From assembly GCA_003543245.1 (NCBI GenBank), contig DPJB01000041.1, positions 1-23,148 of the forward strand: a DNA stretch of 23,148 nt. The letters run 5' to 3'. The number at the start of each line of letters is the position of its first letter. Within the stretch, counting starts at the first letter, position 1. Position numbers and translations under genes: made by a program. The DNA is from Moraxellaceae bacterium. GTDB taxonomy: Bacteria > Pseudomonadota > Gammaproteobacteria > Pseudomonadales > Moraxellaceae. The notes beneath the pieces were generated by a model, which saw only the letters and a list, made by a program, of their open reading frames with translations, was not told the DNA's origin and searched no databases. Of the stretch, positions 1 through 7,466 are shown one piece after another.

Positions 1-555
1 GCCTTCCTTCTTGTCCATGCCGAAGGCAAGGGCAGCAGCGGTCGGTTCGTTGATGATGCGCTTGACGTCGAGACCGGCGATGCGGCCGGCATCCTTGGTG
101 GCCTGGCGCTGGGAATCATTGAAGTAGGCAGGCACGGTGATCACGGCTTCGGTCACCGGCTCGCCGAGATAATCTTCGGCGGTCTTCTTCATTTTCTTCA
201 GTACTTCGGCAGAAATCTGTGGCGGGGCCTTGCGGTCACCCTTCACGTCCACCCAGGCGTCACCGTTGTCGGCGGCCACAATGGCGTAAGGCACCATCTT
301 GATGTCTTTCTGCACGACATCGTCCTTGAACTTGCGGCCAATCAGGCGCTTCACCGCAAACAGGGTGTTCTTGGGGTTGGTCACGGCCTGGCGCTTGGCA
401 CCGGCACCGACCAGCACTTCGTTGTCGGTGTAGGCGACGATGGATGGCGTGGTACGAGCGCCTTCTGCGTTTTCAATAACCTTGACCTTGTCGCCTTCCA
501 TGATGGCGACGCAGGAATTGGTGGTGCCGAGGTCGATACCGATAATCTTGCCCAT
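1..555 (-). CDS. dnaK: Hsp70 chaperone DnaK, 5' part only
   Basis: The first 185 codons of DnaK, the ATP-dependent Hsp70 chaperone that folds and disaggregates cytoplasmic proteins with DnaJ and GrpE. The gene starts at 555 and runs off the left edge. The N-terminus reads MGKIIGIDLGTTNSCVAIMEG, the phosphate-1 loop of the actin-like ATPase domain, and EPVTEAVITVPAYFNDSQR followed by INEPTAAALAFG is also diagnostic. An AGCGGAGAG ribosome site lies just before the ATG. The order hrcA-grpE-dnaK is that of a heat-shock operon, and dnaJ would be expected beyond the left edge. A near-consensus sigma-32 promoter lies about 90 bases upstream of the start. Identity is certain; only the ATPase-domain N-terminus is visible. 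Confidence 0.98.
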   Translation of the reverse strand, partial: MGKIIGIDLGTTNSCVAIMEGDKVKVIENAEGARTTPSIVAYTDNEVLVGAGAKRQAVTNPKNTLFAVKRLIGRKFKDDVVQKDIKMVPYAIVAADNGDAWVDVKGDRKAPPQISAEVLKKMKKTAEDYLGEPVTEAVITVPAYFNDSQRQATKDAGRIAGLDVKRIINEPTAAALAFGMDKKEG

Positions 556-620
556 GATGCTCTCCGCTAATGTGGTCGGGGGCACCGGCTGATGCCTGCC
601 CCGTCTTTCCGGTTCAGTTC

Positions 621-647
621 GTGGCAGTTTCCCGCCTTGAGTGCCGA
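621..647 (-). promoter_or_regulatory. Degenerate CIRCE-like inverted repeat in the dnaK leader
   Basis: On the minus strand TCGGCACTC, a 9-base spacer and AACTGCCAC. Against the HrcA operator CIRCE (TTAGCACTC-N9-GAGTGCTAA) the left half matches 7/9 and the right half 5/9, with exactly the N9 spacing. It lies at the expected transcription start of the sigma-32 dnaK promoter, a usual place for CIRCE. The second half is poor, so this may be chance or a decayed site. Confidence 0.25.
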
Positions 648-674
648 TATGGCGATGGCCTTACAGATTTCAAG
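647..674 (-). promoter_or_regulatory. Sigma-32 heat-shock promoter of dnaK
   Basis: Minus-strand -35 CTTGAAA (668-674, perfect) and -10 CGCCATAT (647-654, 7 of 8 to CCCCATNT) with a 13-base spacer, inside the 141-base grpE-dnaK gap. The spacer length is the same as in the grpE promoter. Transcription would begin near 640, giving a leader of about 85 bases. Known heat-shock logic: RpoH transcribes dnaK operons directly. Confidence 0.75.
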
Positions 675-679
675 GCCAT
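655..679. repeat. Hairpin ATGGCCTT-N9-AAGGCCAT in the grpE-dnaK gap
   Basis: A perfect 8-base inverted repeat (655-662 and 672-679) with a 9-base loop. It has no T-tract on either side, so it is unlikely to be a rho-independent terminator. It contains the -35 and spacer of the dnaK sigma-32 promoter, and in read-through mRNA from grpE it would form a stem that could act as a processing or attenuation site. Confidence 0.5.
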
Positions 680-696
680 TCAGAAATTTCCTGGCC

Positions 697-1236
697 TCAG
701 CCTGCCGTGGCAACCACGACAATGGCCGGCCGCAACAGGCGCCCTGACAGGGTGTAACCCTTGGCCAGAACAGCCGAGACGGTATTGGGCGCTGCCGTGA
801 TCGACGGCTGCATGGACACGGCCTGGTGCAGTTCGGGATTGAAGGCCTCCCCCATCGGATTGATGGCTTCCACCGAGAAACGACGCAGTACATCGGTCAG
901 CTGCTTGTGCGTAAGTGCCACGCCTTCCAGCAGGCCACGGGTGGCTTCGCTGTCATCCGAGCAGGACTCCAGGGCGCGCTCAAGGTTGTCGACGACATCG
1001 AGCAGGCTGCCGGCAAATTTTTCGAGGGCAAACTTGTGGGCATTGCTGACGTCGCGCTCGGCGCGCTTGTGGATGTTCTGGATCTCGGCCTGGGCGCGCA
1101 GCTGGGTGTCGCGCACGGTATTTTCGAGTTCGGCGACGCGGGCCGCAAGGTCCAGCTCGGGAGATTCTGCCGGGGCAGCCGTCTCTGCGTTTTCGGGAGC
1201 GGCCTGGGTGGATTCGGGTTGTTCGTGCTCTGACAT
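697..1236 (-). CDS. grpE: Nucleotide exchange factor GrpE
   Basis: GrpE, the dimeric co-chaperone that ejects ADP from DnaK; cytoplasmic. 179 residues, close to the usual length. The acidic, Ala/Glu-rich N-terminus is followed by a long helix (about residues 28-90, RVAELENTVRDTQLRAQAE then NIHKRAERDV) that forms the dimer coiled coil, then the beta-wing domain with the family signature (PNTVSAVLAKGYTLSGRLLRPA). The start at 1236 (MSEHEQPE) is chosen because GAGG lies 7 bases upstream; a start at 1272 would add 12 residues lacking a ribosome site and overlapping the sigma-32 promoter. It lies 62 bases downstream of hrcA and 141 upstream of dnaK. Confidence 0.96.
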   Translation of the reverse strand: MSEHEQPESTQAAPENAETAAPAESPELDLAARVAELENTVRDTQLRAQAEIQNIHKRAERDVSNAHKFALEKFAGSLLDVVDNLERALESCSDDSEATRGLLEGVALTHKQLTDVLRRFSVEAINPMGEAFNPELHQAVSMQPSITAAPNTVSAVLAKGYTLSGRLLRPAIVVVATAG

Positions 1237-1275
1237 GACAGCCTCAGATCTGCGGAAAATGGAAAACCGCACGTT

Positions 1276-1303
1276 ATCTGGGGTTAACTCACCTCATTTC
1301 AAG
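1276..1303 (-). promoter_or_regulatory. Sigma-32 heat-shock promoter of grpE
   Basis: Minus-strand -35 CTTGAAA (1297-1303, perfect), a 13-base spacer and -10 CCCCAGAT (1276-1283, 7 of 8 to CCCCATNT). The -35 overlaps the hrcA stop codon (1299-1301). The start point would be near 1269, about 33 bases before grpE. This uncouples heat induction of grpE/dnaK from hrcA transcription. Confidence 0.85.
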
Positions 1304-2324
1304 GGTTATCCGACGAGGAAAGTGCCCGCGACAGCACCCGGGCAGTCACCTCGACCAGTGGAATCACCCGCTGGTAAGCCATGCGGGTAGGGCCGATGAC
1401 GGCGAGGCGACCCAGCACACGGCCATTGGCCGCATAGGGGGCCGTGACAAGGGTGAGGTCCTCGAACGGGGCATAGCCCGACTCGTCACCAATATAGATC
1501 TCGACGCCCTCGCTCTGCTGGCAACGATCCAGCAGATGCAGGATGTCGCGCTTGGTGGTAAAGGCCGTGAACAGCTCCTGCAGCCGGTCAACCCCGCCTG
1601 TCCCGGCCAGAGACAAGAGACTGGCTTCACCAGTCAGGACATAATCGCCCGTTGGCCGTGGTGCAAAGGCGCGCTCGGCCAGCTCGACCGTACTGCGCAG
1701 CATGGCATCCAGACGCAGGCGGTCATCCTGCAGGCCATGCAGCAGGCTCCGGGTGATGTCGGCCAGGCTCTTGCCGGTAAAATGCCGGTTCAGGTAGTTG
1801 GAGGTCTGCACCAGCTCTTCATCAGTAAATACTCGCTCACCCTGAATAAGCTGATTTTGCACATCACCATTGGCACAGACCACAATCGCCAGCAGGCGGC
1901 GCTCATCCAGGCGAACAAACTCGATATGGCGCAGATCGGCAAGGTCGCGCCGCGGCACCATCACCAGCCCGGCATGACGGGTGAGCTCCGCCAGACTCTG
2001 CGCCGCTTTTTCCACCAGCTCGCGGGGGGACTGCCCCTTGTGCAGACCGCCCTCCAGCGCGCTGACGGCATCGTCGGTCAGCGCCTCCGTGGTCAGCAGG
2101 CGGTCCACGAAGAGACGATAGCCCTGCTGCGTCGGCACCCTCCCGGCCGACGTATGGGGCGATGCCAGCAGGCCCCGCTCCTCGAGGGAGGCCATGACAT
2201 TACGCACCGTCGCAGGCGACAGCGGGAGGTCTGCCGCCTGCAGCAACTGGCGGGACGCAACGGGCTGGCCGTCGCGGATGTAACACTCGACGAGTGTCTT
2301 GAAGAGCAGTTGGGATCGATCCAT
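1299..2324 (-). CDS. hrcA: Heat-inducible transcription repressor HrcA
   Basis: HrcA, the winged-helix repressor that binds CIRCE operators of chaperone operons and is kept active by GroEL. 341 residues, normal length. The N-terminal helix-turn-helix shows the family pattern (YIRDGQPVASRQLL, SPATVRNVMASLEERGLL, SPHTSAGRVPTQQGYRLFVD), followed by the GAF-like domain and a C-terminal IGPTRMAYQRVIPLVE. The start at 2324 (MDRSQLLF) agrees with family N-termini but has no Shine-Dalgarno; a sigma-70 promoter immediately upstream predicts a leaderless or nearly leaderless message. HrcA is absent from enterics and its presence with sigma-32 promoters suggests dual control. Its own operator may lie in the hrcA-recN gap. 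Confidence 0.95.
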   Translation of the reverse strand: MDRSQLLFKTLVECYIRDGQPVASRQLLQAADLPLSPATVRNVMASLEERGLLASPHTSAGRVPTQQGYRLFVDRLLTTEALTDDAVSALEGGLHKGQSPRELVEKAAQSLAELTRHAGLVMVPRRDLADLRHIEFVRLDERRLLAIVVCANGDVQNQLIQGERVFTDEELVQTSNYLNRHFTGKSLADITRSLLHGLQDDRLRLDAMLRSTVELAERAFAPRPTGDYVLTGEASLLSLAGTGGVDRLQELFTAFTTKRDILHLLDRCQQSEGVEIYIGDESGYAPFEDLTLVTAPYAANGRVLGRLAVIGPTRMAYQRVIPLVEVTARVLSRALSSSDNP

Positions 2325-2330
2325 GGCTTG

Positions 2331-2359
2331 TTTATATACACCCGGGCGGCCGATGTTAA
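2331..2359 (-). promoter_or_regulatory. Sigma-70 promoter of hrcA, start point at the ATG
   Basis: Minus-strand -35 TTAACA (2354-2359, 5 of 6), 17-base spacer, -10 TATAAA (2331-2336, 5 of 6). The -10 ends 6 bases before the hrcA ATG at 2324, so transcription should begin at or within a base or two of the start codon. Confidence 0.6.
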
Positions 2360-2379
2360 GTCATCTTCAGGGTGACTTA
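2357..2379. promoter_or_regulatory. Inverted repeat TAAGTCA-N9-TGACTTA upstream of hrcA/recN
   Basis: A perfect 7-base inverted repeat (2357-2363 and 2373-2379) with a 9-base spacer, the same geometry as CIRCE but with different arms. It overlaps the -35 of the hrcA promoter and lies 54 bases before recN. Inference: operator for hrcA autoregulation or for a regulator of recN. Confidence 0.4.
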
Positions 2380-2433
2380 TAAAGATCACAGGCATGGCCT
2401 ATGATACTGTCATTACGGACAGCCGGCCCCGCC

Positions 2434-4104
2434 ATGCTCAACCATCTCAAGATTCGTGATTTTGCCATTGTCGCCAGCCTGGAACTGGATTTCCGTGCCG
2501 GCTTTACCGTCATTACCGGCGAAACCGGTGCCGGCAAGTCCATCCTCATGGATGCCTTGGGGCTTTGCCTGGGTGACCGCGCGGAGGCCGGACTGGTACG
2601 GGCCGGGGCCGAGCGCGCCGAAGTCAGCGCCGGCTTTGACATCCGTCGTCATGCCGAAGCACAGGAGTGGCTGCGCGAGCGCGAGCTGGACGGCTCGCCA
2701 GATGACAGCCAGGAATGCTGGCTGCGCCGTACCATCAGTGCCGACGGCCGCTCACGTGCCTGGATCAATGGCAGCCCCGCCACCCTGGCCGACGTGAAGG
2801 CGCTGGGCGAAATGCTCATCGACATTCACAGCCAGCACGAACACCAGTCACTGCTGAAAAAGGACAATCATCGTGCCCTGCTGGATGGTTGTGCCGGTCT
2901 CACGGGCGACGCCAGAACACTGGCCGGCCTCTGGCAGCAATGGCAGCGCGCGGCAAAGGAGCTGGCCACCCTCACGCGCGAAGGGGATCGCCAGCGCGAG
3001 CGGCTTGACCTCGTCACGCACCAGCTCGACGAGCTCGACAAGCTTGGCCTTGCCGAGGGCGACTATGAAAAGCTGGAGCAGGAGCACGATGCGCTCGCCA
3101 ATCTGGGCACCCTGCTGCAAAACGGCGACAGTGCCCTGGACCGGCTGACCGAGAACGACAGCGACAATGCCGCCCGTTGCGTGCAGCAGGCATTGAAGGC
3201 CCTGGAGGGTGAACGTGGTCGCCACCCGAAACTGGATGTCGTCGCCGAACTGCTGGACTCGGCACTGATCCAGATACGCGAAGGCGCAAGCTCTCTGCGA
3301 CACTACCTCGACAGCCTTGATGCCGACCCGGCACGACTGACCCTGCTGGAAGACCGGCTGGCCGCCGTGCACCAGCTGGCGCGCAAACATCGCGTGCCCC
3401 CCGCCGGACTGCCGGAGCTGCAAGCGGCACTGGCGACCGAACTGGCACAGCTGCAACGGTCCCAGGACCTGGAAGCGCTGACGCGGGAAGTGGCTGCACT
3501 GGAAAAAAACTACCAGGCCGCCGCCGCCGCCCTGCGTGCAGCACGGCAGAAGGCCGCAACCACCCTCGGCACCGACGTCATGGCCCGCCTGACAATGCTG
3601 GGCATGACCAACGCCCGTTTCGAGGTGGCACTCAGCGCACTGGAAAAACCCGCCGCACATGGTCTGGACGATATCGAGTTCCTGATCAGCGCAAATCCCG
3701 GGCAACCGCTGCGCCCGCTGGCCAAGGTGGCATCGGGCGGCGAGCTCTCGCGAGTCTCGCTCGCCATTCAGGTGGTGAACGCCAAACACTCACCCGTGCC
3801 TGCCATGGTGTTTGATGAAGTCGACGTCGGCATTGGCGGTGGCATTGCCGAAGTGGTCGGCCGCCTGCTGCGCGAGCTGGGCGAGTATGCGCAGGTGTTC
3901 TCCATCACGCACCAGCCGCAAGTGGCCGCGCTGGGGCACCAGCACCTGCGTGTGGAAAAATTCGTGCAGGACGGCCATACATCGAGTCGCGTGCGCGAAC
4001 TTGCACACGATGAACGCATCGAAGAAATTGCCCGCATGTCAGGCGGCATTACCATTACCGCCGAAACACGCAAGCATGCCGAGGCAATGCTGGCCGGAGC
4101 GTAA
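2434..4104 (+). CDS. recN: DNA repair ATPase RecN
   Basis: RecN, an SMC-like ATPase that acts early in recombinational repair of double-strand breaks; cytoplasmic. 556 residues, essentially the usual length. The N-terminus MLNHLKIRDFAIVASLELDF leads to Walker A GETGAGKS (29-36). A long coiled coil follows (about 150-360), then the ABC signature SGGELSR (434 onward) and Walker B VFDEVDVGIGG with D461/E462. The start at 2434 is chosen over 2401 because family proteins begin at this point; no strong ribosome site is seen at either. It is divergent from hrcA. I found no convincing LexA box. The flanking position beside grpE/dnaK is common in Gammaproteobacteria. Confidence 0.96.
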   Translation: MLNHLKIRDFAIVASLELDFRAGFTVITGETGAGKSILMDALGLCLGDRAEAGLVRAGAERAEVSAGFDIRRHAEAQEWLRERELDGSPDDSQECWLRRTISADGRSRAWINGSPATLADVKALGEMLIDIHSQHEHQSLLKKDNHRALLDGCAGLTGDARTLAGLWQQWQRAAKELATLTREGDRQRERLDLVTHQLDELDKLGLAEGDYEKLEQEHDALANLGTLLQNGDSALDRLTENDSDNAARCVQQALKALEGERGRHPKLDVVAELLDSALIQIREGASSLRHYLDSLDADPARLTLLEDRLAAVHQLARKHRVPPAGLPELQAALATELAQLQRSQDLEALTREVAALEKNYQAAAAALRAARQKAATTLGTDVMARLTMLGMTNARFEVALSALEKPAAHGLDDIEFLISANPGQPLRPLAKVASGGELSRVSLAIQVVNAKHSPVPAMVFDEVDVGIGGGIAEVVGRLLRELGEYAQVFSITHQPQVAALGHQHLRVEKFVQDGHTSSRVRELAHDERIEEIARMSGGITITAETRKHAEAMLAGA

Positions 4105-4166
4105 TCGTTTCAAACGCATGAGCATTCGTGGCCTTGCCACGCACACACACCACCGGCAAGGGAATC

Positions 4167-5987
4167 ATGCCCGACAAAAAACAGCGCCCCCTCCTGATCC
4201 CGCTGGCTGCACTGCTGATAATGGCAGTTGCGCTGCACTTTTCCGGCCTGCTGGACCGCATCGACAATCGTCTTGGTGATGCCTTTCTGGCGCAACACGC
4301 CAGTGGCCGCACACCGCCTGCCGATATCGTGCTGGTGGCAATTGACCAGAAAAGCCTAGAGAACATGAGCGAGGTGGCCGGCTCCTGGCCATGGCCGCGC
4401 GCCGTGCATGGTGAACTGATTGACGGGCTGGCACGATTCCAGCCTACGGCCATCGGCTTTGATATCCTTTTTAACGAAGCCGACAGTTTCCGGCCGGACA
4501 GTGACGCCGTATTGCGCGACATTGCACGCGAGCACAGCAACCTGTTTTTCCCGTCGCTGCTGCTGGCAGATGGCAAGGGGGCGCCGCTGCAGGCGTTGCC
4601 GCCGAGCTTTGGTCTGCGGCGGACGCAACAGGCTAGGGAGGACGCCACCGCTGCACTGCTGGTGCCACTGGTACTGGACCAGACGAACTGGCAGGGGGGC
4701 CTGATCAACTTTGAAAAAGACAACGACCTGCGGGGCCGGCATGCCCGCCTGTATCACACGGTAAATGGCTGGCAACTGCCCAGCCTGAGTGCCAGCATGG
4801 CACGCTTTGCCGGCACCACACTGCCGGCCACTCCGCTGGTGCGCCTGAACTGGTATGGCACGCCTCCCCGCACCATTCCCTACGCCGATCTTTTTGCAGA
4901 CATGGCCAGTGAGCGCCCCGTGATTGCGCCCACCCTGAAAAACAGCATCGTGATCATTGGTGCCACGGCACCCGGACTGAATGATTTCCGTCCCACTCCG
5001 CTTGGCGCCCTCACGCCAGGCGCCGAAACCCTGACGACGGCCATTGCCAACCTGCGCAACCATGACTGGCTGCGAGACGTGCCTGTGCGCTGGCCAGTAT
5101 TACTGATCCTGCTTGCCGGCCTTGGCTGGGCCTTCGCAAAGCGACGCAGCCCGCTGCAAACCGGGCTGCTGTTGTCGGTTATCACCGTACTGTTGCTCGC
5201 CGGTAGCTACGGTGCGCTGGGCCTGCATTTTTACGTGCCCGCAGGCGCCGCACTCACTCTGGCGTGGATGGCCTACGGCCTGCTGACACTGGAAGCCCAA
5301 TGGCGCGAACGACGTGAACGCGAAGCAGCAGTCATGCTGTTCCGCCGCTTTCTTGACCCGCGCGTGGTGGATGAACTGGTCAAAACCGGCGAACTCTCGC
5401 GCGACAAAAAGCCGGAGGCACGTGACATCACCATTCTTTTCTCGGATATCCGTGGCTTCACCACCCTGTCCGAAACCCGCACACCCGAAGCGGTGGTGGA
5501 CCTGCTTAACCGTTACTTCACACAACAGGTAGAAGTGATTTTCCGGCATGGTGGCACGCTCGACAAATTCATCGGCGATGCCATCATGGCATTCTGGAAT
5601 GCGCCCACGGAAAACCCGAAACACGCCGAACAGGCTGTGGCTGCAGCCATTGAAATGGGTGAGGCACTTGATGCCTTCAAGCGAGAGCTGGCGGCAACCG
5701 ATGGCACCCTGGACGATTTTGATATCGGCATTGGCGTGCACACCGGCCGCGCCGTGGTCGGCTTCCTCGGCAGCGATGACCGGCTTGACTACACCGCCAT
5801 CGGCGACACCGTCAACCTGGCCAGTCGTATTGAGGGATGCACCAAGGGCGTTGCCCGAGTCCTTGTATCAGGCGCCACACGCGAGGCATGCGGCAATCAC
5901 TCGGCATTCAGTTTTACAAATCATGGCCAGTTTCACGTAAAAGGCCGTGAACAGGGCGTAGACTTGTTCGAACCGTCAAAACACTGA
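4167..5987 (+). CDS. CHASE2-domain class III adenylate cyclase
   Basis: A membrane sensor-cyclase expected to make cAMP from ATP. From the N-terminus: one membrane helix (about 8-28), a periplasmic CHASE2 sensor (about 30-300, including SWPWPRAVHGELIDGL), three closely packed membrane helices (about 305-385), and a cytoplasmic class III cyclase domain. Both metal aspartates are present (D427 in FSDIRGF, D471 in FIGDAIMAFW). Substrate residues K467 and D541 are of the adenylate type, and the transition-state pair N550/R554 (NLASR) is intact, so the enzyme should be active. Start at 4167 chosen for AAGGGA upstream; the frame extends to 4128 without a ribosome site. It lies 62 bases after recN. 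The CHASE2 ligand is unknown. Confidence 0.92.
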   Translation: MPDKKQRPLLIPLAALLIMAVALHFSGLLDRIDNRLGDAFLAQHASGRTPPADIVLVAIDQKSLENMSEVAGSWPWPRAVHGELIDGLARFQPTAIGFDILFNEADSFRPDSDAVLRDIAREHSNLFFPSLLLADGKGAPLQALPPSFGLRRTQQAREDATAALLVPLVLDQTNWQGGLINFEKDNDLRGRHARLYHTVNGWQLPSLSASMARFAGTTLPATPLVRLNWYGTPPRTIPYADLFADMASERPVIAPTLKNSIVIIGATAPGLNDFRPTPLGALTPGAETLTTAIANLRNHDWLRDVPVRWPVLLILLAGLGWAFAKRRSPLQTGLLLSVITVLLLAGSYGALGLHFYVPAGAALTLAWMAYGLLTLEAQWRERREREAAVMLFRRFLDPRVVDELVKTGELSRDKKPEARDITILFSDIRGFTTLSETRTPEAVVDLLNRYFTQQVEVIFRHGGTLDKFIGDAIMAFWNAPTENPKHAEQAVAAAIEMGEALDAFKRELAATDGTLDDFDIGIGVHTGRAVVGFLGSDDRLDYTAIGDTVNLASRIEGCTKGVARVLVSGATREACGNHSAFSFTNHGQFHVKGREQGVDLFEPSKH

Positions 5988-6030
5988 TACTGGAAACACC
6001 GATTCTGCTACGGCACCGGAGGGAGTACCG

Positions 6031-6549
6031 ATGCGACACCTGATGAAAAATGCCCGCGCCCTGTTTGGACTGGGCACACTGCTGTGCAGCAGTCTGGCCG
6101 TGGCCGAACCCGCCACCCTGCTCAAGCCCACCGAGCTGCGCAGCCAGCCGCAAGGCGGCGCAACCATTGTGACCACGCTGAAGGCCAAGGACACCGTTGA
6201 TATCTCGGCGCGGCAGGGCGCATGGGCCAGCGTCAAGACCACTGATGGCAAGAGTGGCTGGGTGCGCGTACTGAATCTGCGCACCGGCTCCGGACAGCGT
6301 GGCGACGCCGGCATCGGTGCCATTGCCTCGGTATTCAAGACTGGTTCCAGCGGCAACACTGTCAGTACCGGCGTAAAGGGACTGTCTGCAGAGCAACTGC
6401 AAAATGCCACGCCCAATCCGGCAGAGGCAGAACGTCTTGCCACCTATTCGGTGAAGGCGCCTGATGCACGCACCTACGCCAAGCAGGGCAAGCTCACCTC
6501 GAAACAAGTTGACTACCTGCCGGTTGCCACGGAAGGAGGAGCCCAGTAA
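6031..6549 (+). CDS. Periplasmic bacterial SH3-domain protein
   Basis: A 172-residue secreted protein. A signal peptide (about 1-25, ending SLAVAEP) precedes an SH3b domain (about 28-88: LLKPTELRSQPQGG, VDISARQGAWASVKTTDGKSGWV). SH3b domains commonly bind peptidoglycan or peptide ligands; the specific target is unknown. The C-terminal part is Gly/Ser/Ala-rich and then conserved-looking (GVKGLSAEQLQNATPNPAEAERL). GGAGGGAG is a strong ribosome site 5 bases before the ATG. Its stop codon overlaps the next gene's start (TAATG), so it is translationally coupled to the secreted M48 protease, and the two probably act together in the periplasm. Confidence 0.82.
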   Translation: MRHLMKNARALFGLGTLLCSSLAVAEPATLLKPTELRSQPQGGATIVTTLKAKDTVDISARQGAWASVKTTDGKSGWVRVLNLRTGSGQRGDAGIGAIASVFKTGSSGNTVSTGVKGLSAEQLQNATPNPAEAERLATYSVKAPDARTYAKQGKLTSKQVDYLPVATEGGAQ

Positions 6550-7403
6550 TGAAACGTCATCTGCTTGCCCTTGCCCTGTTGGCCACTGCGCCCGCTTACG
6601 CCTTCGATCTTGGCGCCGCGCTGGAAAAAATGAATGACCCCAGCGTGCAGAAAGCCCTCAGCATTGGCAAAAAAGTGGTGAAAGCCAATACAGCCATCAC
6701 CGAGCCCCAGGAAATCGAGATCGGCAACGGGATTGCCGCCAACCTGCTGGGGGCAGCGCCGCTGGTCAAGAACGACGGACTACAGAAATACGTCAATCGT
6801 GTCGGCATGTGGCTGGCCCTGCAAACCGAGCGCCCGGAACTGCCATGGCATTTCGGCGTGATCGACACACCGAACGTGAATGCATTTGCGGTACCCGGCG
6901 GCACCATCCTCATTACACGCGGGCTTTATGAAAAGCTGCGCAACGAGTCAGAGCTTGCCGGCGTGCTGGCGCATGAAATTTCGCATGTCCTGCAAAAGCA
7001 CCAGCTCAAGGCCATCCGGAGTTCCCTTGGCCGTGAGTGGCAAATGGAACTGGCGGGAGCAGTGGCTGACCAGAAGAACAACAGTGATGCCAAAAACAGC
7101 CTGAAGGCATTCACTGCCGGCACCGAGCTCTTTGCGCGCGGCCTCGACAAGAAGGATGAATACGAGGCTGATCGCATGGGTGTGGTCATTGCGGCACGTG
7201 CCGGCTACAACCCTTACGGCCTGGTCGGCTCACTGCAGACACTGGATGCAGTAAATGCGCAGGATGGTGCCATGGCACTGATGTTCAAGACGCACCCGTC
7301 GCCAGCGAAACGGCTTGAGCTGCTGTCCGCCAGCATGGAAGACCGCCTCGATACGTATGCGGATAGCGCAAAGGAACCGGCGCGGTTTTACGTTCTTAAA
7401 TAA
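6549..7403 (+). CDS. Secreted M48-family zinc metalloprotease
   Basis: A periplasmic M48 peptidase of 284 residues. A signal peptide (about 1-18, ending PAYA) is followed by the M48 domain, with the zinc site HEISH (142-146) and downstream EYEAD (204-208) giving the third ligand. NAFAVPGGTILITRGL is the typical substrate-groove strand. There is no TPR region as in BepA and no lipobox as in LoiP, so it is a compact soluble member. By analogy it may degrade misfolded envelope proteins; this is inference. Its start overlaps the SH3 gene stop by one base, and the pair ends at a strong terminator. Confidence 0.9.
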   Translation: MKRHLLALALLATAPAYAFDLGAALEKMNDPSVQKALSIGKKVVKANTAITEPQEIEIGNGIAANLLGAAPLVKNDGLQKYVNRVGMWLALQTERPELPWHFGVIDTPNVNAFAVPGGTILITRGLYEKLRNESELAGVLAHEISHVLQKHQLKAIRSSLGREWQMELAGAVADQKNNSDAKNSLKAFTAGTELFARGLDKKDEYEADRMGVVIAARAGYNPYGLVGSLQTLDAVNAQDGAMALMFKTHPSPAKRLELLSASMEDRLDTYADSAKEPARFYVLK

Positions 7404-7414
7404 CAGATGACTCC

Positions 7415-7449
7415 CATGAAAAAGCCCGGCAATGCCGGGCTTTTTCATG
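7415..7449. terminator. Bidirectional rho-independent terminator
   Basis: A perfect 17-base inverted repeat, CATGAAAAAGCCCGGCA and its complement around one central base. The GC-rich core GCCCGGC/GCCGGGC is flanked by A5 and T5, so it ends transcription from both the M48 gene on the left and the AIM24 operon on the right. Confidence 0.93.
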
Positions 7450-7466
7450 CAGGCTGACGCAAGGCA

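Noticed and set aside
2327..2342. LexA-like box before recN (TTGTTTATATACAC)
   Set aside because: The TGT and ACA halves are 6 bases apart where LexA of the E. coli type needs 8, the outer C and G are missing, and the stretch is better explained as the hrcA -10 region.
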